64,000 bases of DNA. Origin: Marsupella aquatica (lineage: Eukaryota; Marchantiophyta). The notes beneath the pieces were generated by a model, which saw only the letters and a list, made by a program, of their open reading frames with translations, had not been told where the DNA came from and searched no databases. Where the stretch lies: contig OZ316892.1 of assembly GCA_973895155.1 (NCBI GenBank), positions 8,370,001-8,434,000 on the forward strand, read 5' to 3'. Positions 24,100 through 36,575 of the stretch are shown here, in pieces. Made by a program: the position numbers and the translations under genes. Every line of letters starts with the position of its first letter. Position 1 is the stretch's first letter.

Positions 24100-26845
24100 T
24101 AGACCATACATTAAGTCACTCTAGAGGCTAGTTGACAAGAACTAAGAAAAAAATCCTTTAAAACTTTGGAAAAGTTACAACCATTGCTTTATGGCCAACA
24201 GCTAACTATGAAGCTTTGAGATCTGCTAATTGGTCTCCAATGCATGTGATGTGTCATTTTCAGGGACTCGTGCATTTTCAGGGACTCATGCACTGTACCG
24301 CAAATTGCTGTTTGCAACCTGGACTCCAGGACTTCAGTCATGCCCCCAAAGTCATGGTCTGGAGGCTTCACCCTACATTGTAGACCTTCAACAGTGTTGC
24401 ATGGCGATTAAATAGTTTGATATGTGCGCCAGGCAGAAGGAGAGGGTATAATTATCACTAAGTGAATATTAGATTTGGCAGAGTGATAGCAAAATCAAAT
24501 AGTAACTTTAGCATAGGCAGAAAATAAAGGCGGTATTGCCTTACTATCTGTGAAATCAATATGGGCTGTACAATAGATATCCTGTTAATTAAACATCAAA
24601 ATGTGACAAATAGACAATATACTATGCCACTCCATATCATGATAAAAGCAATTGTTCTGTTTAATCACTGAGCGTTATAATTCTACACACATCTTGACAT
24701 CTGGCTGTTAGTTTTTGATATGCATTTATCAGGACTCTTACAACAGTGCTTGTTGTAATCTACTTTTTTTAGCAATTCCAGAGTTTATACTTATTGCCTT
24801 GCAGAGTTTGAGTATCTTCGGGGAGTTTCACCGGGGGAGCCAGGTCAGGTCACTGCCCCATTCAAGTTTTCAAGAGGTTTCTAAACAGCTCAGCTACCCA
24901 AAACAATTCCAACTAGTCTTACAGTTGCATTGAGTTTACATTCCTTTGTATTGCTCCATCATTTCTACGCATGATGCCAATTAACTTTTTCATTTCTTTC
25001 CCAACACACAGTGTAAGACTGATAAAACTGATCATGTTTATTTTCTAGGCGCAATGCCTGTTGTTTTAGTTGTTGCTAACTGTTACATAGGATTTTGCTG
25101 GCTTGTGAATATAATAATGAGTTGTGAATTGGCTATAAACCAAGTTTGGGGATTTAGCCAATTTGAATATGTAATTGTATAAGTACTAGGCACTGTACTA
25201 TAAGTGTACTTTTGTTCACCATCTCGTCTTTGTCCACAGAACAGACAACTCAGAATCAATGTTAAATCAAGGAAGTAGTCTGTATCAAGTAAGAGTGGCC
25301 GAAAGGAAAGTGATGTCAAAACATCTGTTACTAATTCATGCAATATCAACTGGAAGTCAACTTAGGTGGTATAGCATTGCCCTGGTGATAGTAGTGATAA
25401 CAGTTGCTGCAATCCTTGGTTGTGTTCATCCTATCCTAAGTAAGTCTGCTCTTGGCAACTCCAGCTTTGTTACTGTCTTCGCTTCCTGCATTTGACAACT
25501 TTTGCTTCGTCTATGGTTGCCTCTCAGTTGGTTAAAATACTGATTACATTGCAAAACCCCAAAACATTACTCCAACGCAATATGTAGCTAGGAATCTGGT
25601 CAACATGATTCCTGCCCCTATTATCAACCACACGAGAATGTTTTTGCCATGGACTTGATCAATATACAACCAAAATGTCAACCATCATACAATCATGCCT
25701 TTTTTCAACATCTCTAAACTTTTTATGGTAAATTAAGGGCCCCCTAATATCTCCTTGTAGTTAGATCTGCCCTGTATGGATGTTCTTTGAAAAACTATGC
25801 TTTGGAGTCACAATGAGAAAGAAGAAAATGTTTTGTATTTGGTTAGTGAATAAATACTGGTGAAGTCAATCCCCTAAAAAATGTTTTCAAAATATTCTTA
25901 TTCAAAGCTTTTGCAGGATTACTATTCTTCCGCGTCCCTCAGTTTCCCTATTATTGGTCAGAACATGTTAAACTAACACTGTTACACTAGCAAGGAGAGC
26001 AAGGAGGCTTGAGGGAGAGAGGTACGCCTCCTCATACACCCTACGCTGAAAGTCCCTATTGTTGCCAGATCTTTACATCTTTTTTTTTGTCTAAGATGGG
26101 AAAGAAGGGATGCAATACCCTGTCCTATACAAGAGCCACCCAACGGGCCTCAAGTCTAGCAAGAGAACCCTGTCAATTGATTCCACAAAAATGCAGGGAC
26201 ACAACACGGTCCAAAAGTCTAACATGGGATGATGAATGACATCATGTTTAGCACCGTCCCCTTCCAACCTCCCACCTTGCATCTTAGGCCTCTCAAGCTT
26301 CACAACAGGTCCAGTAGCACAAAGAGGTTGTCTCGTCTATGGATCCAAAGGCTTAGCTATTGACTATGGGTCCTTGGCGCATAGCAAACTACCACCTCTC
26401 AAGGATACTGTCCCTCAGGATGAGCTTTGGAAGCCAACCAACCTCCCCATACTTCCACTTAGATTTTTAACTTAAGGCTTTCCCCATCAGTAACCAGCTT
26501 ACTAGCCCGGGTAGCTAATTGAAGGGGATCGTCAACTTGATTACACACTCTTTGAAGGCCAAGTGAGGGTACATCCCTCATACATGTTTTAAAAACCTGT
26601 TACCCTTGACCAACTTTGGTCTCTTGGGCTTGGCCCCCAACCGGAGGGCTTGGAGGTTAGTTGAACCTGCACTCTTATGTGCACTTTGGCATCAGAATGC
26701 TGATTAGGGCAGGATGTATGGCACACACATGAGATTGACTCAGATAACACTGTTTATACTTTTGATTGAACTGTGTCCTTACCATTTGAAGCCCGTTACA
26801 ATTATATTATTGAACCAATTTCCTAGGTAACTTGTCGACTTGACC
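24100..26845. other. Unassigned intergenic DNA
   Basis: No gene is supported. A frame at 25259-25495 encodes one hydrophobic stretch (SIALVIVVITVAAILGCV) that could be a membrane segment, but it has no recognisable partner exons or domain. A small direct repeat of TTTTCAGGGACTCRTGCA lies near 24257-24293. Confidence 0.35.
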
Positions 26846-26950
26846 ACCTTGAATCTAAAAGGTGTCAAAATGTCATGTCATTATTCAGGATCATCGACCT
26901 TGAATCTAAAAGATGTCAAAATGTCATGTCATTATTCAAGATCATCATGA
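26846..26950 (+). repeat. 51-bp tandem duplication
   Basis: Two adjacent copies start at 26846 and 26897 (ACCTTGAATCTAAAAGRTGTC...ATTATTCARGATCATC). Only a few differences are seen. Confidence 0.85.
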
Positions 26951-29900
26951 TGTCTTGACTAGTTTCTCCCAAGATAGTCACATTATTCAATTATGATTTG
27001 CAACCCATTCCTTTTCTTTCCCTGTTAAAGTGACAATCATTTTAGGGGACTGGGGGACAATGTCTTGGTCCATTAGTGCTTTTGTTTCTTAGATTAGTAC
27101 TGTAGATGGTTTTTCGGTAATCAAGAATGAGACAATACCCAAACAGGACAACCGTAAGAACAAAACCATAGCTGATCGCCCCTGATTCTATTTGCATGTG
27201 CAAGATCATTAAATGATACATGCAATGTTTGATCAGCCTAGGAGACACCAACTCATTATTAATTATCCTCACCTGTCAGACACGCTACCTTTTATTATCA
27301 GCGGTAGACATCATGTGTTCCCCACGGAGGTGAGACTTTTCTTAACCTCGGATTCTCAAAGCATTAGAAAAACTCAGATCCGTGACCACATGACTCTAAT
27401 AATGAAGTTTGATGAGCCCGATTTATCGTGCTATCTCAGCCCGAGACCAAATAAAAAATTACTTACCCAGCTAAACCTCGAGCTCGTGCCATTACTCTAG
27501 TCGTAATTAAGTGTGGGCAAAAATAATTAATTAAAAAACGTTTGGCGCCCAGCTCTCAAACGAGATTTTCAAAAAGTAGTGGGGCTGAAAAACATGCATC
27601 TCAAATGTAGCTATCTAAAAATGGTGGACCTATACATTCTGCATGTGAAATAGGACCCACATCGTCGTCTTTTTGTTTACTCTAAGATCAAATCTATCAC
27701 ATGTAATGAATGACAATAAGATCAAATCTATTTCATATAATGAATAATGAATGAAAATTGTTACATTTGGCTTACAAAAACTACACTAGAGGTCCCTTGT
27801 GTTTACCAATATTACATAGCAAGCAATGGGCCCAAGTGAAATGCAGATGTGAAGCTTAGTTTGTGTGTACATGTTTCGAGCACCTCTCCAGATGGCCCAG
27901 ACATTTTCCAAACTTTTGCTCCTTCCTTCGAAGGACTTGCATTCATTTGCATTGCAATTCATTTCAGAATATCTTTGGTATGGAGTCAATGTTTAGAACA
28001 AGCAGAAACCCTCTATTTTACTTTGGCAAAAACTGTTCACAAGTGCCCTCAAGTCTTGTAAAGCCACCCTCAGTACAAATTGGGGGAGGAAATGAGATTG
28101 TAGACACCATAGCACAGAATTTCATGCAATTGATGTTAGTTAAACACTGAAGAAGATTTTCAAATCTACAGTGACATGCTCACTGGCTGACATTCCTCCT
28201 GTATCTAAGTTTTAATTTTAAAATCATTCAAGCTAGCCTCTGCCATGTAACCAAATTGCACGTTCTTGGGTTTCTTAGAAGAGGCTTGGAAACATCTTTC
28301 TAAGTAGGCTAACATTGAAAATTTCATTAAGAATTGATGAAGCTCCCATACAAATTTCCAAAGATCATACCCTTATTCATTGCAAGCTTTACTTGCTTCC
28401 TTGCTTCCTTTGGTATTCAATCAAATAGGCCTTTTCTTGGGCCGGGGTTTAGGGTTTAGTGGAATTGACCAATTTTGACCCAAGCGGAAAGTGGACCTCG
28501 GCTTCGGAGGGGATTGACCCCTGTGCCTCACCTACCAGGTAGGCTTACACCGGGTAGACAGGAAGGAGCGGTGGTCTAATAACCCTCACCAGCCGGTTGT
28601 TCAGTAGAAACTGGTCGGAAGGCTGACTGTGCAGAGGCAGAGGCAGACGGGCAGCAGCATGTGTAACGGGAAGCGTTGCCTGAATCTGACACGCGGCAGA
28701 TGGGATCACAGCCATACGGTCCGGTAGCATTCAAGGCACCCATGGATGGGGGTTAGTTGGTCCGCCCAGACGCCCAGTGCTCGAAATCTGAAGTACTAAG
28801 ACAGTTGGGTCTTTTACTGTAGTCAAAGGTTGAAAACTGAAAAGGTAAAAAAGGGAAAATGCATACGTACCAGGATAGTATGGTCGGTGGACGTATCTCC
28901 GTGAGTATTATTACGATGTACACTACACACTGTAGACCGGAGGAATGTTTTTCTGGCTTTTTGTATGTAATAAGGGCCAGGTAAAGCCATTGTGGGCCAC
29001 AACCCCCGAAAATACGAAGGCTTTTACCTCTATTGTAGTTATTTTCGAGGGGCTGCTAGTGCACAATGGGACATTAATGTACTGGAAGGCTTAAGATGTT
29101 TTTTTTAGTTTGACCGACAGCGAAAGTACAAGAGAAGTTTGATCAATCCAATCTGGACTATGCATTTGTCTTCGTAACCTATTGAGAATTATAACAAGAG
29201 AAGTCATGAAGGGCATTAGGTTTGGGAAGAGGGGAGGCTGAGTATGGACAAAACTGAAACTCGCTATGAGCACCAAAAACCATTGTTTCATCCAACACAA
29301 TGACATTGCAGATTTGAGTCATGGCTTTTTCCTGGTCCAATGAGAGAAATTGTAATTTGTAAGTTTAGAGAAAATCACCTGACACCTTCTCCAATCTCAA
29401 CCATTCTATATGTTTAATCACAATGAAGAGCAATAAAACATTTTCTCTTTGGTGCATGCAAGGTGATTTTCCCTCAAACCCAAGCTAGAGCATTGCTTTG
29501 CCTTACTGCACCTGTACAGAGGCTAATCCAAAGGGGGGGGGGGAGGACAGAGTGCTGGGCTGCACTAACAAGGGACCCAAGGAAGGTTATTCCAAAGGAA
29601 AGGGACTTGCCTTGTGCCTTTTCCAGACAACCCCCTCAAGTCTCTTGCTGGTGAAATATGTCTTGTTCCCTTGATTTGTGTGAGTGACTAGTCTAAGCTA
29701 AATTTCTGACTTCCTATGTTAAGGTTGGATAGTATAGGTTCTAATTGGCTGAACTATGTTCAGCTATGAAAAATGCCCCCAAGATAATTTTGTCAAAATT
29801 ATATACGGACTGAAATACTGGATAAATATTGGATTTCAATAGTGAAGTTTTTTATAGTTTCTTTGTTCTAAAGAGACCAAAACAAAATCCAATGTACAGC

Positions 29901-30029
29901 TAACAATATTTTTATACAGGCAAGATCATGATGGTTTAAGTAGGCAGAGGAAAGAAACGAGAGGAGCAATTTAATGATTTGTCTTTTGTGTTTCTTTCAT
30001 TCTTTGTTCATACGGGCCTGGTATAGCTA
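26951..30029. other. Unassigned intergenic DNA
   Basis: No coding gene or RNA is supported. It includes a G11 homopolymer near 29536-29546 and a short duplicated AAGATCAAATCTAT motif near 27685-27735. Open frames at 27213 and 27863 lack domains. Confidence 0.35.
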
Positions 30030-30105
30030 GACTTGGATGACATTTGGTATTTGAAGACTTGGATGACATTGGTAATATTGAAGACTTGGATGACATTTTT
30101 AGAAG
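30030..30105 (+). repeat. Short tandem repeat, ~27-30-bp units x3
   Basis: GACTTGGATGACATT occurs three times, with TTGGTATTTGAA and GGTAATATTGAA spacers. On the minus strand this makes the MSSKSS repeats seen in a spurious frame. Confidence 0.85.
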
Positions 30106-30562
30106 ATGGGCAAGTAAAGATCGGAGCGCTTCGATTAATGTGCTCTCATTTGCAGAGTTATTTCTATGACCTCTCCTACGTACAGCACCATAGTTATTTC
30201 TTTCACAACTATTACGGTAGAGAAAATAGTACATACCTCCTTATTCCCATTATTACAGGGTAGAGTACGGTTTGTTTGACTTGAGGAAATAGGAGAGGGA
30301 GAATGATCGGTTCTCATAGATGAGAATTTTGTTTGACTTGATTCCGTCGGAAGAGGGAAACTGATCTCTTGTCATAGGAATGATCCATAATTATATCCAA
30401 GGGAAATGTAAAAAATATTATGCTATCATAGTCCAGTGATACAAAATAAATTATCGGTTCCTCATTTTAGTGTAAAGATTTTTGTGAGGGGAATTGCGGC
30501 CAGCTAGCAAAAAAACACCTTTTGAAAAAGAGATGATGGGTAGTACATTTTTAGTATTAGAC

Positions 30563-30681
30563 TTTAATTCAGCTGTCCAAAATGAACAAGCGGGCATTAC
30601 TTCAATCAATCTTATTATATTTTAGCACAGATTCTCTACCCATACCTTTGGTGCCTAGTCTTGTCTAAAGCGGTTGTTGCT
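30563..30681 (-). repeat. Inverted-repeat arm, left
   Basis: On the minus strand this reads AGCAACAACCGCTTTAGACAAG..., then AAGGTATGGGT, then ATATAATAAGATTGA, then CTTGTTCATTTTGGAC..CTGAAT. The right arm at 35560-35674 carries the same blocks on the plus strand at roughly 80% identity. The arms enclose about 4.9 kb containing a LINE. They may be the ends of a DNA transposon, or two copies of one dispersed repeat in opposite orientation. Confidence 0.75.
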
Positions 30682-30960
30682 GTATGTATGGGCTGACTAA
30701 AACCTAAACCATGCAGGAAATATACACACTTTTTATAGACAAAGGGACCAAGTAGAGTACAAATGAACAAACAAAAGAGGTCCCAAGTGGACAAAACCAA
30801 TCGAAAAAGAAGTGAGCAAAAGGGAACCACTAAACACCAAGAAAGAGGAATTAAAAGTAAGAAATGAGCAATAGGGAACCCCTAAAAACCAAGAAAGAGA
30901 GACTAAAACTAACCCAAGCGGACCGAGGTCCTCATCATTCCTAGCGAATGTGGCAAAAAG

Positions 30961-33900
30961 CTATTGGTCCACATCAAGGGTCAAAACTAGATCGACAAGT
31001 GGGATTGGAACATCTTCTAGGGGAGCTAGCCGCTGTGGAGGCACACTAGCACCCACTGTAAGAGATCGACGATAGATGGCCCGAGCTTGAGCACGCTGCA
31101 AGGTGACTGAAATGCGTTGGCGAAAGTGTGTGGTCAAAATAGAAAGCGGGGGTCCGGTGGGACCCATGCGGCCATGAACATCCCGGGCAGCTTGCCGAAG
31201 AAGCCCATCAAACTGAGGATGAAGACGCCCAAATAGCTCCAGAGCAAGGGGGAGGAAGCTGTCGGATGAAGCTCGTGCAGCATATTTGGCCTCCTTCGTT
31301 GTTGCCGCACGTGACGCTGCTGCCCCTGCCGTAGTTGCCGCTGTCCCAATGATGTCTTGGCGCAATGGGTTTGCCACCACTACATCTGCCAATGTACGTT
31401 GACCCTCACGGACCATGGTAAGATCCACCCGTAACCGCTGTGATGGAGGACCAGGTAACTCGAGTACCACCTCCCGCCGCACGCATACCAAAGAGCCAGA
31501 GAGAACCTGAGCAGTCGCATCTCGCACAGCGTCGTGAACAATAATGGTTTCACCTCCCAAACTGCACCGAAGAAGATGGACACTTGTGGCATCACATGGC
31601 TTCCCACAAGTGCAAGAAGGAGGTAAACCTGCAAGAAGTGGGTGGGGCAGCCCCATACGAAGACGCATGGCTGTGGAGAACTCCGTTGAAGACATCCGCA
31701 AATGAGGAATGACTGGATTGGCCTGAAGCCATCCACCTGCGCCCTTCCCTCCGGAAGAAAGAATCCGAGCTCGGTCCGTGTCAGGTGCCTCGGAGAGGAT
31801 GCTGGAAAGGGTGAAAGTGTGCATACGCCCAGCAAGGTCTGCCTGAAGACGAACGGGATCCAAGGATAAAAACTCCTGAAAAGAAGGTAACGCGGCGCGA
31901 ATGGGATCTGGTAATGAGGACCGTGCTGCGCGCAAATGAACCTGAAACGGGAGGGAACCCTCCTCTACCTCCATGAGAGATGAAAGTAAAAAAGGGCGAT
32001 CCTCAATAAGAAAACGATCGGCCAACAATGAGAAAGCGGCCGCCCACGCACCCAAAAAGGCCAAAGGTGCAAGGCTCTCAATGGAAGTAAGCCCAAAACC
32101 ACCCTGCGAAATAGGAAGATTGAGTTGTCGATGAAGCCACGGAGATGAGAGCAACGTACCTGGCCCTAAAAGAGAGGCCAGGGTCTGACGAATGGAGACA
32201 TCAAATGCTCAAAGGTGGAGACAAAGATCCTCGGTAGGGGGATGCGTCCTAGCCAGATAAGACGCACGAGGGTGGATGCACTTCAACAACATCCCAAATG
32301 TTGCCTGAGAATCTGCTAACTTAGGGAGCATAGGAGCAGAGGCTAAGGCAGCCTGTAGAGAGTCAGCGATGAAAGAGGAGCAAAAGGAGGCGGTACCGAC
32401 TGGGGAGCCAAGGACCCGAAGACCATCGGTTGGACGTAAGAACCCTGGGGGAAGCGCAAGATCAGAGGGTAACCCAGCTGGACTCCATGCACAACTCTTC
32501 ACAGGCTGAACTCGTAAACCGAGGCCCATCAAATAGGTGGAAAGAGTGGCGAGGGCAGAAATAACCGTGGCAGGAGGACCAATGATGTGGGTGTCATCTG
32601 AAAGGGAGGGGAAGATACACTGGGTGTGGGCCATGGCGGCTTCCCGTAAAGCTGTAAAATGGGCAATGGCAAAAAGAGGCCCACCCAAAGGGTCACCCTG
32701 ACGAATACCTTTTTGCAGAGGAAAGAGTGGTATACACACCTATAGAGGAGTGATGACTATAGAATAGTGGGGCCTCGATTCCATAAAAACAACGGACAAA
32801 GGGGATCAGGGACTGGATGTCTGGATCCGCCGCCCTCAAAGCACGAAAAATGGCTGCTCGAGAAACCATATTAAAAGCGTTAGAGACATCAACCTGGAGG
32901 ACAACCCAATCAGGGTGGAGGTCCAAGGTAGCTCGAATACCCGCAATAACCGTCTCACAACCGCCAGGAACGCCAACTGCAAACTGATGTGGAGAGAGAT
33001 GATCCGATAGTGCAGAGCGAAACTGCAAGGAAAGTGTGCGAGACACAAGCCGAAGAAAAACCTCCCCAATAGCAATTGGCTGAACACCCGGTGAAGACTT
33101 AGCCATGGCCAATAAACGAGAAGCACTCAAGAGCCGAGAGACGGGAGGAGGCAAACGACCGCTGCAATACACTGGCAAAAGGAGAAGAAAACTGGAAACC
33201 CAACTGAGGATCCTCAGGGGGGAATAAATCCCGAAAATGCTCAAAGACATAGCCGGAGGGGCCACCAGCAGCGCAACGCGGGGCATGGAGGAAGGCATAG
33301 GTGAAGTGGTCCCGACTAAACTGAAGATCCTCCTCAGGCTCAAAATCCTCTACGAACAAAGGGAGCTGATCATGGGGGCTGCGGATGGAGATCCTAAAGG
33401 GCCGACGAGGTGACCTCGCCAGGGGGTGCTGGTGTGGTGGGAGAAAGGGCCTGGACAGCCCGACGGTATTCACCAGCCTGGGCTAAACGACAAGAGCGAC
33501 AAAGACGTCTATGCTCAGGGGGATGAGAGTGGCGGGCTGGATCAGACAAAGCACGGGCGGTAAAAGACCGGGCGCGAAGAAAGTACTCTTCTTGAAGCTG
33601 CTCCCAATCTCCCCGCAAAAAATGATGGATACGAGAGGCAGTCTCACGGTGACCCACACGACCACCATGACTAGGGAGGGTAAGAGACCACTGTGGAAAA
33701 AGCATCAGTAAAGACCAGTAGGAGACCTCCATAGGATGCGCCAAGATAAGCTGCATGAGTTGCAACAAGGAGGATCGAACTAAAAGCCGCAGCACCAGAG
33801 GAATGTGGTTATAAAGGCGAGGTCTAATGTACCCTGGATGGTAGGCTGGAAGGGGGTCTAGAGTGCGAACCCAGCTCCATGCCTGCTCGGGAGCCTCCAA

Positions 33901-34368
33901 GGAGGGAGGGGCAGAGCTAACCGGGTCAATAGGGGGCTGAGGCTGGGATTGTGCTTGCTGGCGACGATGGCACCGGCCCCGCCCGCGATGATGAGGGAGG
34001 GAGATGCCAACCCATCCACAGTCAGGACAAGTATGCAGGGGACGCTCGTCCGGGGAGGGAGCAGGGAAAGATTGGACAGGAGGTGGGGGTGGAACAGATG
34101 TGGATGAGGAGGCCGGAGGAGGATGATGAATGGGTGGAGAGGGAATGGGGTGGGGAGAGGAGCGAGGGCGACGATGGGGTGGGCAGTAGACGGGGGGGAC
34201 TGGCAGAGCATCGGGCATGGGGTCATCACGAAGATGAGAGAGATCCAGTGAAGAAGAGGAAACACGAAGACGGCCACGAGGGGGAGGGGAGGACGGGGGA
34301 GAAGTGTGGGGTGGGGCTGGGCGCTTGCCCCGCGCCAACACTCTCAACGCAGACATGACAAGCCGCAA
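30961..34368 (-). pseudogene. Single-ORF LINE polyprotein, frameshifted
   Basis: Segment 34368-33394 encodes a Pro-rich N terminus and a CPDCGW...HH...CH zinc-finger-like motif. A frameshift near 33400-33470 leads to RISIRSPHDQLP, and another near 33100-33130 leads to GVQPIAIGEVFLRL. Motif A is LQVDVSNAFNMV. After a third frameshift near 32700-32740 comes KGIRQGDPLGGPLFA and the catalytic pair in SDDTHIIGP, where the usual YADD is changed before DD. At least one stop lies between 32209 and 32154. The remaining frame (32154-30961) carries a C-terminal CTCGKPC...HLLRC knuckle and RVDLTM...ADVVVANP...EAKYA, which resembles a PD-(D/E)XK endonuclease as in R2, NeSL, HERO or Dualen-type elements. 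The RT is certain; the endonuclease is an inference from motif order. Confidence 0.8.
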
Positions 34369-34740
34369 TCCGATAAAAGCAAAAACGCATCAAGAAGCGA
34401 CAAAAGGCCCAACCGAAGCAGGTGAAAAGAAAGGGGAGGCGATGGAGAGAGCCCACCGCATCAGGCCGAGAAACGGCGCCACCGCTGGCCTAGGAAACCG
34501 TTGAGCAGGTGCAGGAACAGTAAGGAACAAAGCTGAAGCGCCCGTCGAGCTGTCCGCTGGGGAGTCGACGCGAGTGAAGATCCGTCCTCTGGATTGAGCG
34601 TGCGGCTACAACTCCCGAAGGTGACAACCAATTGGAGGAGAAAGCGATGGCCTAAAGCCGATGTGACTCGCTCATACGTTGACCCAAATCGAGTCGTGAA
34701 GACGCCAAGATCGCCAAACGCGCAACCAATGTGAAAAAAT

Positions 34741-35300
34741 GGCGAAACCTAAATCGGACGTAACTCGCTCAATTGGTGACCGTTGGGGGCGCAATTCATA
34801 TTGATCTTCACCGCCTCGCCAAGATCTTTCCAAAGCCGTCAAGAACACCCAGATCCGAAACTCCTGGAGAAAGTTACGACTCAAATTGAGTCGCGAAATC
34901 GCCAAAATCATCAAACGCGCAGAAAAAGTGAAAAAACGGCGAAACATAAATCCGATGTAACTCGGTCATAAGGTGACCGTTTGGGGCGCAAGTCGTATCG
35001 ATCTTCACCGCCTCGCCAATATCTTTCCAAAGCCGTCAAGAACTCCTAGATCCGAAACTCCTGGAGAAAGTTACGAACCAAATTGAGTCGCGAAATCGCC
35101 CAAATCGCCAAACGCGCAGAAAAAGTGAAAAAAACGGCAAAACTTAAATCCGATGTAAGTCGCTCATACGGTGACCATTGGGGCGCAAGTCGTATCGATC
35201 TTCACCGCCTCGCCAAGATTTTTCCAAAGCCGTCAAGAACTCCCAAATCTGAATCTCCCGGAGAAAGTTACGACCCAAATTGGGTCGCGAAATCCAAGGC
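34741..35300 (-). repeat. 197-198-bp tandem monomers, LINE 5' leader
   Basis: Units begin at 34741, 34938 and 35136 with GGCRAAACHTAAATCSGAYGTAA. Each carries GTGACC..TTGGGGGCGCAA, TCGATCTTCACCGCCTCGCCAA and GGAGAAAGTTACGA. A partial, more diverged unit lies at about 34640-34740. The array is upstream of the LINE ORF in element orientation. Promoter-bearing 5' monomers are known in some mammalian LINE families; a similar role here is an inference. Confidence 0.85.
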
Positions 35301-35559
35301 CACTATTCCTTTGTCCCTATCAAGGCCACCTTCCTACCATTGTAAGATGACAAGGAAAGGTCTTCCACCCATTATTTGCTTGTTTGCTTGTTTTGCAGTT
35401 TGCTTTTGCCCTTTTTTGTGTTTCGTGTTTGACCTCTCTCGAACTCTTTTGCTTTTACACTATTGTGTATCGTGTAACGCTATTAAATAAGTTGGTGTTT
35501 TTTTGTCTTTTGAACCTCCTCCACTCAAACTCCCCGAAACTTGTCCCCCTGAAGTGCAG

Positions 35560-35674
35560 AGCAACAGCCACTTTAGACAAGTCACGTTACCCAAGGTATG
35601 GGTGGGGAGTATGTGCTAGATATAATAAGATTGAAAAACTGTTCACTTGTTCATTTTGGACGACTGAATAAAAA
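35560..35674 (+). repeat. Inverted-repeat arm, right
   Basis: Partner of 30563-30681. Shared blocks include CTTTAGACAAG, AAGGTATGGGT, ATATAATAAGATTGA and CTTGTTCATTTTGGAC. It ends in CTGAATAAAA, which includes a possible polyadenylation hexamer AATAAA. Confidence 0.75.
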
Positions 35675-35729
35675 GTTTGTATATTCCAAATTAAAGTGGA
35701 ATGCTCAAAACGTCACTTTTTCTACACAT

Positions 35730-35856
35730 GTTGGGGACTCTTTGGTTTTTTGTTCTTTGATCTTCTCGAGGTTTTTCTCTTTTCCCTTTATTGGGTCGTC
35801 TGCCCTTGGATCTTCTGTTCATGTTTCGCGCTTTTTGTTCTTTGGATATATAAAAG
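35730..35856 (+). repeat. SINE-like dispersed repeat, copy 2
   Basis: Contains CTCTTTGG, CCCTTTATTGGGTC, GCCCTTGGATCTTCTG and TTTTTGTTCTTTGG, then a TATATAAAA end, in the same order as the copies at 2940-3160 and 38515-38680. It is more diverged, and the B-box is weak. Confidence 0.4.
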
Positions 35857-35859
35857 GAC

Positions 35860-36371
35860 ACATGTTGAGATGTGGGTACTAAGTTCATTAAAAGGCATTA
35901 AAAATATTCTTGGAAGAAACATTCATTGCATATATACACTATTTATGGGGGTAGAAGAGCCATGGTGAGAGAAGTTAGTGATTCAGTCGTTGTGACTGAA
36001 CTCTATTTGGTCAGAGACACTCTATCTAAGGTATGCCCCAAAGCAACCAGATTGATATGATTGTCTGTTAGTCAAATTATTTCTTAACATTTTTCTCTCC
36101 ATCCATGATGGTCAATCGGCAGTAATCCATTGTGACTCCTTGAATGTTGCTGTCCCTCCCATGGGTGCACCAGCCCAACAACAAACCTACCATTCCAAGT
36201 TTTGCTAGAAACAAATGAGTTTGCATAAGTGTTATATGAAAACTTGTCTCCGGGGCTACCATGGTTGCAGATGGCCCCCTCAGCCAGTTGTGACCAAGCC
36301 TAGACCCAGGTTCTCCTGAATCTACCCTCGAGGGCTTTACTCCAAGGGGGGTCCTATATCATGCGCAAAGT
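35860..36371. other. Unassigned intergenic DNA
   Basis: No gene, RNA or repeat structure is supported. Confidence 0.35.
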
Positions 36372-36575
36372 TTACCCCTAACCTTTTGAAATATTCTTAG
36401 AATATTCTCATATATGGTGTTAAAAAATCCTATGATTCTTAGAATTCTCAAAACTGGATTAAAACACCTCTAATGTTCTTCCACAAAAATTTAAAAGTCT
36501 TTTACTAAACTCAATTAAAACAACCTATACTTATTTGCGCATGATGGGTCGAAATAAAATAAGTGAGGACCCCAG
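36372..36575 (+). repeat. Dispersed repeat family B, copy 2
   Basis: Same ordered blocks as 12645-12830: TTACCCCTAA, GGATTAAAACACCTCTAATG, AATTTAAAAGTCTTTTA, GATGGGTCGAAATAAAATAAG, GTGAGGACC. Noncoding. Confidence 0.55.

Larger units (their letters stand above)
30717..35300 (-). mobile_element. LINE with probable restriction-like endonuclease, 5' monomers
   Basis: A near-complete but decayed non-LTR element. In minus-strand order: a 5' leader with tandem ~197-bp monomers (35300-34741), an ORF from about 34368 with a Pro-rich N terminus and Cys/His motif, an RT, then a C-terminal CCHC and endonuclease-like region ending at 30961. A T-rich-sense 3' untranslated region ends near 30717 at TATAAAAAGTGTGTATATTTCC. 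A second 3' end of the same family lies at 40040-40345, which supports that boundary. No target duplication was recognised. Confidence 0.8.

Noticed and set aside
25259-25495. Frame with one hydrophobic stretch
   Set aside because: A single possible membrane segment is not enough to call a gene, and no partner exons were found.
27213-27500. 95-codon plus-strand frame
   Set aside because: No domain, AT-rich, no supporting context.
28500-28560. tRNA-like phrase CCAGGTAGGCTTACACCGG
   Set aside because: It cannot be folded into a full cloverleaf with an acceptor stem.
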